A DNA stretch of 64,000 nucleotides from Fulvimonas sp. R45. Its GTDB lineage: Bacteria > Pseudomonadota > Gammaproteobacteria > Xanthomonadales > Rhodanobacteraceae. A model generated the notes under the pieces. The model saw only the letters and a list, made by a program, of their open reading frames with translations, had not been told where the DNA came from and ran no database searches. Shown one piece after another: positions 17,907 through 27,160 of the stretch (the first letter of the stretch is position 1; every line of letters starts with the position of its first letter). The stretch covers positions 1 through 64,000 of the forward strand of contig NZ_JASERU010000013.1 in assembly GCF_030504985.1 (NCBI RefSeq), read 5' to 3'. Made by a program: the position numbers and the translations under genes.

Positions 17907-18373
17907 GCGACGACAGTATCCCCAGCCTCTACGAATGGGCCGGCGGCCTGCCCGCGCTCGAGCGCCTCACGGAGGTCTTCTACCGGCGGGTGCCCGACGA
18001 TCCGCTGCTGGCACCGCTATTCGCCCACATGGACGCGCGGCACCCGCATTTCGTGGCGCTGTTCCTGGCCGAGGTCTTCGGCGGACCGCCGGTCTACACC
18101 CGGGAACGCGGAGGCCACCACGCCATGCTGTCACGACACGTCGGGCGGCACCTGGACGAGGCGCAGCGCGCGCGCTGGATGGCGCTGCTGCTCGAATGCG
18201 CCGATGCCGCCGGGTTGCCGGACGATCCGGAATTCCGTTCCGCCTTCGTGGGCTACGTGGAATGGGGCACGCGGCTCGCCCTGCTCAATTCGCGCCTCGA
18301 CGTCCCGCCCGACGGGCATGCGCCGATGCCCGCATGGGGATGGGGCGAGACCGGCGGGCCGTATCGGGGCTGA
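17903..18373 (+). CDS. Group II truncated haemoglobin
   Basis: A 156-aa globin with the trHbII pattern. It has SLYEWAGGLPALERLTEVFY at the start, PLFAHMDARHPHFVALFLAEVFGGPPVYT with the conserved F/W pocket residues, and HHAMLSRHVGRHL, where the proximal histidine is expected. The C-terminus is longer than the family minimum. Such proteins bind O2 or NO. Coupling to the ABM monooxygenase (4-bp overlap) suggests that oxygen or redox chemistry is coordinated by the HxlR regulator. Confidence 0.85.
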   Translation: MSDDSIPSLYEWAGGLPALERLTEVFYRRVPDDPLLAPLFAHMDARHPHFVALFLAEVFGGPPVYTRERGGHHAMLSRHVGRHLDEAQRARWMALLLECADAAGLPDDPEFRSAFVGYVEWGTRLALLNSRLDVPPDGHAPMPAWGWGETGGPYRG

Positions 18374-18402
18374 TGCGGGCCCGGGAACGGGCGGCGCGGC
18401 GG

Positions 18403-19188
18403 CTACTGCATGTACCAGCCGTGGCTGACCACGATGCTCTGCCCGGTCAGTGCGGCGCTGGGGAAGGTGGCCAGGTGGAGCGCGGTCTGCGCGATGTCCT
18501 CCACCGTGGTGAACACGCCGTCCACGGTGTCCTTCAGCATCACGTTCCTGATCACCTCGTCCTCGCCGATGCCGAGCTCCTTCGCCTGCTCGGGAATCTG
18601 CTTCTCCACCAGCGGCGTGCGCACGAAGCCGGGGCAGATCACGTGCGAGCGCACGTTGTGCGGCGCGCCCTCCTTCGCCAGCGTGCGGGCCAGGCCGAGC
18701 AGGCCGTGCTTGGCGGCGACGTAGGGCGCCTTCAGCTTCGAGGCCTCGTGCGAGTGCACCGAGCCCATGTAGATCACGATGCCGCCGCGGTCGCCCTGGT
18801 ACATGTGGCGCAGCGCGGCGCGGGTGGTGAGGAAGCCGCCGTCGAGGTGGATGGCGAGCATCTTCTTCCAGTCGGCGTAGCTGAACTGGTCAATGGGATT
18901 GATGATCTGCACGCCGGCGTTGGAGACCAGGATGTCCAGCGCGCCGAAGGCGGCGACCACCTTGTCGGTGCCCGCATCCACCGCCGCCTCGTCGGTGACG
19001 TCCATCGCGACGCCGAGGGCCCGGCCACCCGCGGCGTTGATTTCCGCGGCCGCCGCGTCGGCCGCCTGCCGGTTGATGTCGCAGATCGCCACCTTCGCGC
19101 CGTGCTTCGCGTACAGCCCGGCGATCGCCTTGCCGATGCCGCTGGCCGCGCCCGTGACCAGGGCCACCTTGCCGTCGAGGCTGCTCAT
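18403..19188 (-). CDS. bdhA: D-3-hydroxybutyrate dehydrogenase
   Basis: An NAD-dependent SDR (261 aa) that oxidises D-3-hydroxybutyrate to acetoacetate in ketone-body/PHB metabolism. TGAASGIG is at 12-19 and SNAG at about 89-92. The family-specific block [20 protein letters not shown] contains S143, Y156 and K160. The distal substrate loop [17 protein letters not shown] is diagnostic for BdhA. Length is as expected. It lies downstream of speA on the same strand with a 78-bp gap, so it may have its own promoter. Confidence 0.93.
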   Translation of the reverse strand: MSSLDGKVALVTGAASGIGKAIAGLYAKHGAKVAICDINRQAADAAAAEINAAGGRALGVAMDVTDEAAVDAGTDKVVAAFGALDILVSNAGVQIINPIDQFSYADWKKMLAIHLDGGFLTTRAALRHMYQGDRGGIVIYMGSVHSHEASKLKAPYVAAKHGLLGLARTLAKEGAPHNVRSHVICPGFVRTPLVEKQIPEQAKELGIGEDEVIRNVMLKDTVDGVFTTVEDIAQTALHLATFPSAALTGQSIVVSHGWYMQ

Positions 19189-19266
19189 GCGCTTGCTCCG
19201 TGAGGGGGAGCCCGCATTGTAGACAGCGGACGTGACGGCGCGATCAGGCGTCCGCCCGCAGCTTCA

Positions 19267-21153
19267 TCAGCCATCCTCGGCGAGGTAGGTGTAGGCGGTC
19301 AGGCCGCCGTCCAGCGCCCGGTACAGGGACTCCGCCGCCTCGCCCGCGAGGCCCGCGGCGGCGATGCGCTCGCGGTAGCGGGCACGCAGGGCATCGAGGT
19401 CGTAGCCCACGTAGTCCAGCATCAGGTCGGTGGTGTCGCCGCGGCGCCTGTGCGCGAACACGTAGCCGTCGCCGTCCACGCGCACGTTCACCGCGTCGGT
19501 GTCGCCGAACAGGTTGTGGATGTCGCCCAGGGTTTCCTGGTAGGCGCCGACCATGAAGATGCCGAGGCGATAGCTCTCGCCTTCGCGCAACGCGTGCAGC
19601 GGCAGGCTGACATCCACGCCCTCGGCGTCGACGTAGTGGTCGATGCGGCCGTCGGAATCGCAGGTGAGGTCGACGATCACGCCGCGCCGGGTGGGTTCCT
19701 CGCCCAGCCGCGCGATCGGCGCGATCGGGAAGATCTGCTCGATCGCCCAGATGTCGGGCACCGACTCGAACACCGAGAAGTTGACGAAGTACTTGTCGAC
19801 CAGCTTCTCGTCCAGCTCGTCCAGCGCGGCGCGGTGCGAGCGCTCGCCGGGCAGCAGGCGCGTGCGTACCGCGTTGGCGATGGCGTAGTACATCTCGTCC
19901 AGCCGCGCGCGGTCGGCCAGCGCCAGCTGGCCCAGCGCGTACAGCGCCTGGCCCTCGGCCAGGTGGTGCTGGGCCTCGTGGAACAGCTCCAGCGCCGGGC
20001 GCCGGTCGAGCTCTTCCCAGGTCTCGCGCAGGCGGCGCAGCACCGCGGGCTCGTCCTCCGCGGCCGGCGGGATGGCGCCGGCCGGCACCGGCTCCACCTC
20101 GCTCACGTTGACCACCAGCACGGCATGGTGCGCGGTCATCGCGCGGCCGGCCTCGGTGAGGATGTGCGGCGCGGGCAGCCCTTCCGCCTCCACCGCCTCG
20201 GCCAGCGACTGCACGATGGTGGCCGCGTACTGCTCCATCGAGTAGTTGATCGAGTTGTGGCTGCGCGAGCGCGAGCCCTCGTAGTCCACGCCCAGGCCAC
20301 CGCCCACGTCGACGATCTCCAGCGGCACGCCGAGCCGGGTCAGCTCGACGAAGTAGCGGGTGGCCTCGCGCATGCCGTTGGCGATGTCGCGCACGTTGGA
20401 GATCTGCGAGCCCATGTGGAAGTGCTGCAGCTTCAGCGTGTGCTTGAGCCCGGCCTGCTCCAGCCGCCCGACCAGGGTGAGCACCTGCGCCGGCGACAAG
20501 CCGAACTTGCCCTTGTCGCCGCCGGTGTTCTGCCACTTGCCAGCGCCGATCGAGGCGAGGCGCACGCGCACGCCGAGCAGCGGCTCCACGCCCAGCGCCT
20601 TCGCCTCGGCGAACACGTGGTCCAGCTCGGACAGCTTCTCGATCACGATGTGCACGCGCAGGCCGAGCTTGCGGCCGATCAGGGCCAGGCGGACGTACTC
20701 GCGGTCCTTGTAGCCGTTGCAGATCACGATGGACCCGGGCCGCGCCATGGCCAGCACGGCCATCAGCTCGGGCTTGGAGCCGGCCTCCAGGCCGAAGCCC
20801 TCGCTGCCGGCGGCGGCCAGCTCGGCCACCACGCCGCGCTGCTGGTTCACCTTGATCGGGTAGATGGCGGTATAGCCGCCCGCGTAGCGCCACTCGCCGA
20901 TGGCCCGGGCGAACGCGGCCTGCAGCCGCGCGAGGCGGTCGGCGAGGATGTCCGGGAAGCGCACCAGCAGCGGCAGGCGCAGGCCTTCGCCGCGGGCGCG
21001 CTCGACGATGGCCGGCAGCGGCAGCGCCGGCCCCTTCGCGCCGCGCGGGCGCATCACGATGTCGCCGGCGGCGCCGACGTCGACGTAACCGTCGCTCCAG
21101 TGGCTCACGGCGTAGGTGTGGCGGGCGCTATCGACGGTCCAGGGCTTCGACAT
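19267..21153 (-). CDS. speA: Biosynthetic arginine decarboxylase
   Basis: PLP enzyme (628 aa) that converts arginine to agmatine, the first step of the ADC route to putrescine. The PLP lysine is K101 in IYPIKVNQQ. The histidine-containing FHMGSQI, GGGLGVDYEG phosphate loop and the C-terminal active-site cysteine region (DLTCDSDGRID) are present. The start MSKPWTVDS at 21153 is preceded by GAGGAGATCG, a strong ribosome-binding site, and is preferred to an upstream ATG. It diverges from speE, so decarboxylation and spermidine formation are encoded back to back. Confidence 0.96.
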   Translation of the reverse strand: MSKPWTVDSARHTYAVSHWSDGYVDVGAAGDIVMRPRGAKGPALPLPAIVERARGEGLRLPLLVRFPDILADRLARLQAAFARAIGEWRYAGGYTAIYPIKVNQQRGVVAELAAAGSEGFGLEAGSKPELMAVLAMARPGSIVICNGYKDREYVRLALIGRKLGLRVHIVIEKLSELDHVFAEAKALGVEPLLGVRVRLASIGAGKWQNTGGDKGKFGLSPAQVLTLVGRLEQAGLKHTLKLQHFHMGSQISNVRDIANGMREATRYFVELTRLGVPLEIVDVGGGLGVDYEGSRSRSHNSINYSMEQYAATIVQSLAEAVEAEGLPAPHILTEAGRAMTAHHAVLVVNVSEVEPVPAGAIPPAAEDEPAVLRRLRETWEELDRRPALELFHEAQHHLAEGQALYALGQLALADRARLDEMYYAIANAVRTRLLPGERSHRAALDELDEKLVDKYFVNFSVFESVPDIWAIEQIFPIAPIARLGEEPTRRGVIVDLTCDSDGRIDHYVDAEGVDVSLPLHALREGESYRLGIFMVGAYQETLGDIHNLFGDTDAVNVRVDGDGYVFAHRRRGDTTDLMLDYVGYDLDALRARYRERIAAAGLAGEAAESLYRALDGGLTAYTYLAEDG

Positions 21154-21400
21154 GGGGCGATCTCCTCGTACAGGCGGATGCATGTCGTCGCAGCGGCGAG
21201 CCTTGACGGTGGAACGGTCCGCCGGCCGGAAGCCTCACACGCCGCGGGGCCGGACGGACAGGCCATGCGCGCTTGCGCCGGGGCCGGGTCGCCGATTGTA
21301 GCGGCCCGCACCCGTCCGCGGCCGAACGGGCGCTATATGCGCCGCCGACCGGCTACAATTGGCTCCCTTTTGTCCCCCGTTTCATCCAGGAATGTCCGCC

Positions 21401-22252
21401 ATGTCGCAGCCCAGCTGGTTCACCGAGGCCCACCAGGCTTCCGGCTCCTCCATCGGATACCGCGTGGAGAAGCTGCTGCACGCGGAGAAGACCCCGTTCC
21501 AGACCATCGAGATCCACCAGACCACCGACTGGGGCAACCTGATGGTGATCGACGGCTGCGTGATGCTGACCAGCCGCGACAACTTCCTCTACCACGAGAT
21601 GATGACCCACCCGGCGCTGTTCACCCATGCGCGCGCCAAGCGCGTGGTGATCATCGGCGGCGGCGACTGCGGCACCCTGCGCGAGGTGCTCAAGCACGAG
21701 GAAGTGGAGAAGGCCACCCAGGTGGAGATCGACGAGCGCGTCACCCGCCTCGCCGAGCAGTATTTTCCCGAGCTGTGCGAGTCGAACCACGACCCGCGCG
21801 CCGAGCTGCTGTTCATCGACGGCATCAAGTACATGGCCGAGGCGGAACCGGAGTCGCTGGATCTGGTGATCGTGGATTCGACCGACCCGGTCGGCCCCGC
21901 CGAGGGCCTCTTCAACGCCGCGTTCTATGCCAGCTGCTACAAGGCGCTGCGCCATGGCGGCATCCTGGTGCAGCAGTCGGAATCGCCGATCGCGCACCTG
22001 GAACTGATCAAGTCGATGCGCTCGGCCATGCGCACCGCCGGCTTCAGCGCGGTGAAGACGCTGCCGTTCCCGCAGCCGTGCTATCCCACCGGCTGGTGGA
22101 GCTGCACCATGGCGCGCAAGGGCGGCGACCTGTCCGGCTTCCGCGAGCGCGGCGCGCTGAGCAAGAACTTCGCCACCCGCTACTACAACGCCGAGATCCA
22201 CAAGGGCGCGCTGGCCCAGCCGGAGTTCATGCGCGAGGCGCTGGGCGAATAG
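21401..22252 (+). CDS. speE: Spermidine synthase
   Basis: Aminopropyltransferase (283 aa) making spermidine from putrescine and decarboxylated SAM. The motifs QTTDWGNLMVIDG (putrescine side), YHEMMTHPALFTHA, VVIIGGGDCGTLREV (dcSAM-binding glycine loop) and IVDSTDPVGPAEGLF are complete. An ATG at 21392 also exists, but the CCAGGA site is better spaced for 21401, which matches the usual N-terminus. A -10-like TACAAT lies at 21354-21359, about 40 bp upstream. The 247-bp divergent gap to speA holds no other feature I can support. Confidence 0.96.
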   Translation: MSQPSWFTEAHQASGSSIGYRVEKLLHAEKTPFQTIEIHQTTDWGNLMVIDGCVMLTSRDNFLYHEMMTHPALFTHARAKRVVIIGGGDCGTLREVLKHEEVEKATQVEIDERVTRLAEQYFPELCESNHDPRAELLFIDGIKYMAEAEPESLDLVIVDSTDPVGPAEGLFNAAFYASCYKALRHGGILVQQSESPIAHLELIKSMRSAMRTAGFSAVKTLPFPQPCYPTGWWSCTMARKGGDLSGFRERGALSKNFATRYYNAEIHKGALAQPEFMREALGE

Positions 22253-22278
22253 GCGCCCGCTTCAACCCCGCTTAAGCC

Positions 22279-22301
22279 AGGCCCGCTAAGCTGCGGGCTT
22301 T
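22279..22301 (+). terminator. Weak intrinsic terminator after speE
   Basis: Stem GCCCGC (22281-22286), loop TAAGCT and GCGGGC (22293-22298) are followed by TTT. The stem is short and the T run brief, so efficiency is uncertain. The position, 27 bp after the speE stop, is appropriate. Confidence 0.45.
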
Positions 22302-22318
22302 GAGCGATGGAGACCGCC

Positions 22319-23350
22319 ATGCGTGGATCGCGCATTCCCGCCCTCGGCCTGGCCTGCGCCCTGCTCGCCGTGGCGCTGCCCGCCGCCGGCGCGCCGAAGC
22401 GGCACGCCGCCGCGAAGAAGCAGGCCGCCGCTGCGGAAGCACGCACCAAGGCGCTGCTCGGCTTCCAGCGCGACCTGGTCAGCGTGCTGGCGCCGCGGGC
22501 GGACGCGCTGCCGCTGCTGGGCGCCGCGCTGCTGGCGCGGCCGCTGCCCGACCAGCCCAAGGTCAACAGCTATCCCACCCTGATCGCGCGCGCCGCGCAG
22601 GCCGCCGATGCCGGTCCCGCGGTGAGCTGGGCCCAGCTGCCCGACTGCGACGACAAGGCCGATGCCTGTCCCAACGCGCATGCGCTGGAGCGCCTGCTGC
22701 AGCAGGCGCCGGACAACGCCGCGGCGTGGATGCTGAAGCTGGGCCAGGACCTGCACGACATGCACAAGCAGGACGCCCGCGAGGACCTGTCCCGCGCCGC
22801 CGCCGCCCGCCTGTACGACGACTACGGCGGCACCAGCCTGAAGGCGCTGGCCTACGCGGTGGCCGCCCTGCCGCCGCCGCCCGCCACGCTGGACCCCGCG
22901 GCCCCGGCCGGCGCCGCCGGCGTGCAGGTGGCGATCGCCTTCGGCCTGGCCGCCGCGCAGCCGCAGCCGGGCCTGCGCGCGGTGGCCGGGCTGTGCAAGG
23001 ACAACGCCGACGACGCCGGCTTCAAGGCCGACTGCCTGAAGCTGGGCAAGGTGCTGGAATGGGGCTCCAGCCCGCTGGCCCGCTCGCTGGGCCTGCACCT
23101 GCGTGAGACCCTCGACCCCGATCCCGCGCGCCAGCAGGACGCCCGCGAGGCGAGGCGCGTGCTGGTCTGGCAGGTGCAGAACTTCGCCCAGCTGGCCGCG
23201 CGCGCCCAGGGCGACAAGGCGCTGGCCCAGCACCTGCTGGCGCTGGCGCGCAACGGCGGCACCCAGATGAGCCTGGTGCTGGCCGCGCTGCGCGGCGCCG
23301 GCATCCCCACCGACCCGCCGGCGGACTGGCAGCCGCCCGCGCCCGAGTGA
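22319..23350 (+). CDS. Secreted helical protein of unknown function
   Basis: A 343-aa protein with a signal peptide (residues 1-24, ending AAG-AP) followed by a basic patch (PKRHAAAKKQ). The rest is almost entirely alpha-helical, Ala/Leu-rich, with TPR/Sel1-like spacing (WMLKLGQDLHDMHKQDAREDL). Cysteines around residues 110-120 and 225-240 could form periplasmic disulfides. I do not recognise a family. The start at 22319 has GGAG just upstream. The neighbours (ParA, SixA) give no functional hint. Confidence 0.7.
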   Translation: MRGSRIPALGLACALLAVALPAAGAPKRHAAAKKQAAAAEARTKALLGFQRDLVSVLAPRADALPLLGAALLARPLPDQPKVNSYPTLIARAAQAADAGPAVSWAQLPDCDDKADACPNAHALERLLQQAPDNAAAWMLKLGQDLHDMHKQDAREDLSRAAAARLYDDYGGTSLKALAYAVAALPPPPATLDPAAPAGAAGVQVAIAFGLAAAQPQPGLRAVAGLCKDNADDAGFKADCLKLGKVLEWGSSPLARSLGLHLRETLDPDPARQQDAREARRVLVWQVQNFAQLAARAQGDKALAQHLLALARNGGTQMSLVLAALRGAGIPTDPPADWQPPAPE

Positions 23351-23428
23351 CCCGGTCGCGACCGCCGGTTTCCAGCGCGCCCGCGCCCGGGTAGGCTTGG
23401 CCCCGACCTTTCGCGATGGAGGTGGCCG

Positions 23429-24061
23429 ATGCTGACGGTGCTCGTGGCAAGCAGCAAGGGCGGTTGCGGCAAGAGTACGCTGGTCACCCAGCTCGCCTCG
23501 TACGGCGCGCAGAAGGGCTGGCGCACCGCCATCGTCGACGGCGACCGGCAGGGCTCCAGCTACCGCTGGGCCATGCGGCGGCCGGAACAGGTACCCGGCG
23601 TGCTGGGCCTGGAAGGCGGGCGCCGCGGCCTGCAGAAACTGCCGCCGGACACCGAGCTGGCGCTGATCGACACCCCCGCCGGCGCGCACGAGCGCGAGCT
23701 CGAACCCTACCTGGACGCCGCCGACGCGCTGCTGGTGCCGGTGCTGCCCTCCATGTTCGACCTCGACGCCACGCTGGACTTCCTGCAGCACCTGGGCGGC
23801 ATCGAGCGGATCCGCCGCGGCAAGCTGCCGGTGGCGCTGGTCGCCAACCGGCTCAAGCCGTGGACCCACGCCAGCCAGGACGCCGTGGCGCAGCTGGCCG
23901 AAAGCGCGCCGTTCCCGGTGGTGGCGCAGTTGCGCGACAGCCAGGCCTATGTGCTGCTGGGCGCGCTGGGCAAGGGCATTTTCGACTACGCTTCGGAACA
24001 GGTGCGCAGCCACCAGCAGGACTGGACGCCCCTGCTGCGCTGGATCCGGCGCCAGCGCTGA
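23429..24061 (+). CDS. Orphan ParA-family ATPase
   Basis: A 210-aa P-loop ATPase with the deviant Walker A SKGGCGKST (residues 9-17), Walker A' in VDGDRQGSS and Walker B-like LIDTPAG. The PSMFDLDATLDFL region is typical of chromosomal, non-plasmid ParA/MinD relatives that position protein cargo. No ParB gene or parS-like repeat was found beside it, so it is not an obvious segregation pair. The start MLTVLVASSKGG follows GATGGAGG. Confidence 0.85.
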   Translation: MLTVLVASSKGGCGKSTLVTQLASYGAQKGWRTAIVDGDRQGSSYRWAMRRPEQVPGVLGLEGGRRGLQKLPPDTELALIDTPAGAHERELEPYLDAADALLVPVLPSMFDLDATLDFLQHLGGIERIRRGKLPVALVANRLKPWTHASQDAVAQLAESAPFPVVAQLRDSQAYVLLGALGKGIFDYASEQVRSHQQDWTPLLRWIRRQR

Positions 24062-24083
24062 AGCCTTTCCACGGAGCCGTTCC

Positions 24084-24557
24084 ATGCACGAACTGATCCT
24101 GCTGCGCCACGCCGAGGCCCTGCCCGCCACGCCCGGCGACGGCGACCCGCAGCGCCGCCTCAGCGAACGCGGCGAGCGCGAGGCGCGCGCCGCCGGCGCC
24201 TGGCTGGCCCAGCATGGCGCCCGCCCGGACCGTGTGCTGTGCTCGCCCGCCGAGCGCGCCCGCGCCACCTGCGCGCTGGCGCTGGCCGAGCTGGCGCGCG
24301 CGCCGTCCGCGCAGGCCGCGACGGAGATCTACGACGCCACCCCGGGCGAGCTGCTGGCCCTGCTCGACCAGCACGAGGACGCCGGCACCGTGCTGCTGGT
24401 CGGCCACAACCCCGGCATCGAACGGCTGGTGGCCCTGCTGGTGGAAGGCCGCTCGGACGAATTCCGCGGCATGCCGCCGGCCGGCCTCGCGGTGCTGCAC
24501 CTGGACGGCGCGCTGGAGCCGGGCAGCGCCCGCCTCGGCGCCTTCTGGTCGCCATAA
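24084..24557 (+). CDS. sixA: Phosphohistidine phosphatase SixA
   Basis: A 157-aa branch-1 histidine phosphatase. The nucleophile is H8 in LLRHAEA (the SixA-type RHG variant), with R in CSPAERARAT and the second histidine in LLVGHNPGIERL. In E. coli, SixA dephosphorylates histidine on phosphotransfer proteins such as ArcB or NPr. The start at 24084 directly precedes the motif. It follows the ParA gene by 22 bp and is probably cotranscribed with it. Confidence 0.9.
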   Translation: MHELILLRHAEALPATPGDGDPQRRLSERGEREARAAGAWLAQHGARPDRVLCSPAERARATCALALAELARAPSAQAATEIYDATPGELLALLDQHEDAGTVLLVGHNPGIERLVALLVEGRSDEFRGMPPAGLAVLHLDGALEPGSARLGAFWSP

Positions 24558-24576
24558 GCGCCGGGGTCGCCTGCCG

Positions 24577-25176
24577 GTGTCGCCGCGCCCGCATCCGGCC
24601 TCGCGGCGGGCGCTGGTCCGCGCCGCGGCCTGGCTGGCGCTGCTGCTGCCGGCACTGCCCGTCCACGCCGCCTTCCCCGGCTACCGCATCGACAGCACCC
24701 GCTCGCAGGCCGTGTTCACGGTGCGCCTGCTGTGGCTGCACGAGATCGACGGGCGCTTCGGGCACATCGACGGCGCGGTGCTGGCCGGGCCGCGGGAAGG
24801 CACGGTGGTGGTGAGCGCCGCCATCGCGGTGGACAGCGTGGCGATGTCCTCGCCGCGCATGCGCCGCTGGGTGCTGTCGCGCGAATTCTTCGACGGCGCC
24901 GACTACCCGTTCATCCGCTTCGTCTCCGACCCGCTGCCGCAGGACGTGCTGGAACGCGGCGGCACGATGCCCGGCCGGCTCAGCCTGCGCGGCGTCACCG
25001 CGCCGGCCCGTTTCCAGCTGCACCCGCTGCGCTGCGACGGCGCGCCACCCGCGCCGTGCCGGATCGCGCTGGACGGCAGCCTGCAGCGCAGCGATTTCGG
25101 CATGGACGCGCACCGCACCGCGCTGTCGGACCAGGTACGCCTGAACCTGGCCATCGCGTTGACGCCGGATACGTGA
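24577..25176 (+). CDS. YceI family periplasmic protein
   Basis: A 199-aa lipocalin-like protein. The signal peptide (ALVRAAAWLALLLPALPVHA) is followed by the YceI domain: YRIDSTRSQAVFTVRLLWLHEIDGRFG, SPRMRRWVLSREFFDGADYP, RGVTAPARF and a terminal SDFGMDAHR. These proteins bind polyisoprenoids or other lipids in the periplasm. No ATG is available in frame; GTG at 24577 is the only sensible start before the signal peptide. The frame continues upstream through sixA in another phase, but that part is not real. Confidence 0.8.
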   Translation: MSPRPHPASRRALVRAAAWLALLLPALPVHAAFPGYRIDSTRSQAVFTVRLLWLHEIDGRFGHIDGAVLAGPREGTVVVSAAIAVDSVAMSSPRMRRWVLSREFFDGADYPFIRFVSDPLPQDVLERGGTMPGRLSLRGVTAPARFQLHPLRCDGAPPAPCRIALDGSLQRSDFGMDAHRTALSDQVRLNLAIALTPDT

Positions 25177-25205
25177 AACCGGCGCAAACCCGTATCATGG
25201 GCCGG

Positions 25206-27146
25206 ATGCGTCTTCGCTGGTGCGCCCTCCTCGTCTTCGCCTGCGCGGCCCTGTTGCAGGGCTGCACGCTCACGCGCGCGCAGATCCGCCGCGCCGACGC
25301 CCTGGTGGCGGCCAGCCCCGGCCGCGCCACGCTGTGCCAGCGCGCCGACCATTGCGCGCTGCCCTCGCCGTTGCTGCGCGCCGCCGACCAGGCGCTGGCC
25401 GAATCCACCGCGCAGCACCCGGTGAACATCGTCACCCTGCTGGACGACAGCGAAGCCGCGCTGGTGGCGCGGCTGAACCTGATCCGCGCCGCGCGGCGCT
25501 CGATCGACGTGCAGACCTACATCTGGGACCAGGACGACATCGGCCAGCTGGTGCTGGACGAGCTGGTGCAGGCGGCGCGGCGCGGCGTGCAGGTGCGCAT
25601 CCTCGCCGACCAGCTGTTCTCGTTCGAGGACGTGGACCTGCTCGACCGCCTGGCGCGGGTCAGCCCCAACTTCCACGTGAAGCTGTACAACCCCACCTTC
25701 CACGCCGCGCACACGCCGCCGCTGGAATTCGCCGCCGGCGTGCTGTGCTGCTTCATGAAGTTCAACCAGCGCATGCACAACAAGCTGGTGCTGGTGGACG
25801 ACAGCATCGGCATCACCGGCGGGCGCAACTACCAGAACCGCTATTTCAACTGGGACGACGGCTTCAACTACGTCGACCGCGACGTGATGGTGGGCGGCGC
25901 CGCCGCGAAGGAGATGGCCGCCAGCTTCGACCTGTTCTGGCACCACAAGCGCTCGGTGGCGCTGACCCACCTGCGCGACGTGAACCGGCGCATCCGCCAC
26001 GACGCCTCGCCGCCGGCCTGGCCGACGCCGCACTACACCGACCCCGTGAGGGTGGCGCGGGCGCAGGAAGAGGCCGAGGACCAGGGCTGGTTGGCCCAGC
26101 ACCTCACCGACCCCAGCCTGCGCACCGGCCGCGTGGACTACTTCAGCGACCTGCCGGCGAAGACCGACGAGCCGCACGAGCGCAGCGTGCGCGCGTTCAC
26201 CTCGCACCTGATGCACCTGGTGGCGAACGCGAAGCGGGAGGTGGTGCTGCAGACGCCCTACCTGGTGATCAGCAAGCGCGCGCGACGCATCTTCGAGCGC
26301 CTGCACAAGGAAACGCCGCCGCCGCGCATCGTGATCTCCACCAACTCGCTCGCCTCCACCGACGCCTTCGCGGTGTATGCGATGTCGTACAAGCACCGCA
26401 AGCGCTACCTGACCAAGTTCGGCTTCGAGATCCACGAGTTGAAGCCGCATGCGGACAGCGCCGCCGAGGCCTACGAGCAGGCCAACGTCTGGGATCAGGA
26501 CGGGACCATGCCAGACGACGACGGCAGCGGCGGAGAGGGCATCGCCGCGACCGGCGCGGCCGGCCGCGGCAAGGGCCGGCACGGCGGCGGGCGTCCGCGT
26601 TTCCCCGGCACCGTGCGCCGGCCCGGCCTGTTCGGCAGCAACGGCCGGCGCAACCGCCCGGCGCCGCTGCACAGCAGCGGCCGGCGCTTCGCGCTGCACG
26701 CCAAGTCGATGGTGGTGGACGACCGTTTCGCGATGGTCGGCTCGCACAACTTCGACCCGCGCTCGGACCACTACAACACCGAGGCCGGCGTGATCGTGTA
26801 CGACCCGCGCTTCGCCGACGAGCTGCGCGATTCGATCCTGCGCGACACCGAACCGCAGAACGCCTGGGTGATCGCCGCGCGTCGCCCCACCGTGCCGGTG
26901 CTCGGCGGCATCAGCCAGGTGATCGGCGACGTCTCGGCCAAGCTGCCGCTGTTCGACCTGTGGCCGTTCCGCTACGCCACCAGCTACGACCTGAAACCCG
27001 GCTGCACGCCGCTGTCGCCGTTCGATCCGAAGTTCCACGACTGCTACACGCCGGTGGGCGACTTCCCCGACGTGGCGCTGTCGCCCAAGCTGATCGTCAC
27101 GCGCCTGATCACCGCCTTCGGCGCCGGCGTGAAGGGCATCCTGTAG
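25206..27146 (+). CDS. Phospholipase D-type lipoprotein (cardiolipin synthase-like)
   Basis: A 646-aa PLD-superfamily protein. A lipoprotein signal with lipobox LLQGC (cysteine about residue 19) places it at the membrane surface. Two HKD motifs are intact: H191 in HNKLVLVDD and H498 in HAKSMVVDD, each followed by the GG/GS-N segment. This is the ClsC/YmdC architecture, which transfers phosphatidyl groups. Between the two halves (about 430-485) lies a Gly/Arg-rich insert (AGRGKGRHGGGRPRFPG) not usual in the family. The start at 25206 was chosen; an ATG three codons earlier is possible. Confidence 0.85.
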   Translation: MRLRWCALLVFACAALLQGCTLTRAQIRRADALVAASPGRATLCQRADHCALPSPLLRAADQALAESTAQHPVNIVTLLDDSEAALVARLNLIRAARRSIDVQTYIWDQDDIGQLVLDELVQAARRGVQVRILADQLFSFEDVDLLDRLARVSPNFHVKLYNPTFHAAHTPPLEFAAGVLCCFMKFNQRMHNKLVLVDDSIGITGGRNYQNRYFNWDDGFNYVDRDVMVGGAAAKEMAASFDLFWHHKRSVALTHLRDVNRRIRHDASPPAWPTPHYTDPVRVARAQEEAEDQGWLAQHLTDPSLRTGRVDYFSDLPAKTDEPHERSVRAFTSHLMHLVANAKREVVLQTPYLVISKRARRIFERLHKETPPPRIVISTNSLASTDAFAVYAMSYKHRKRYLTKFGFEIHELKPHADSAAEAYEQANVWDQDGTMPDDDGSGGEGIAATGAAGRGKGRHGGGRPRFPGTVRRPGLFGSNGRRNRPAPLHSSGRRFALHAKSMVVDDRFAMVGSHNFDPRSDHYNTEAGVIVYDPRFADELRDSILRDTEPQNAWVIAARRPTVPVLGGISQVIGDVSAKLPLFDLWPFRYATSYDLKPGCTPLSPFDPKFHDCYTPVGDFPDVALSPKLIVTRLITAFGAGVKGIL

Positions 27147-27160
27147 CGGCCGGAAGCCGG

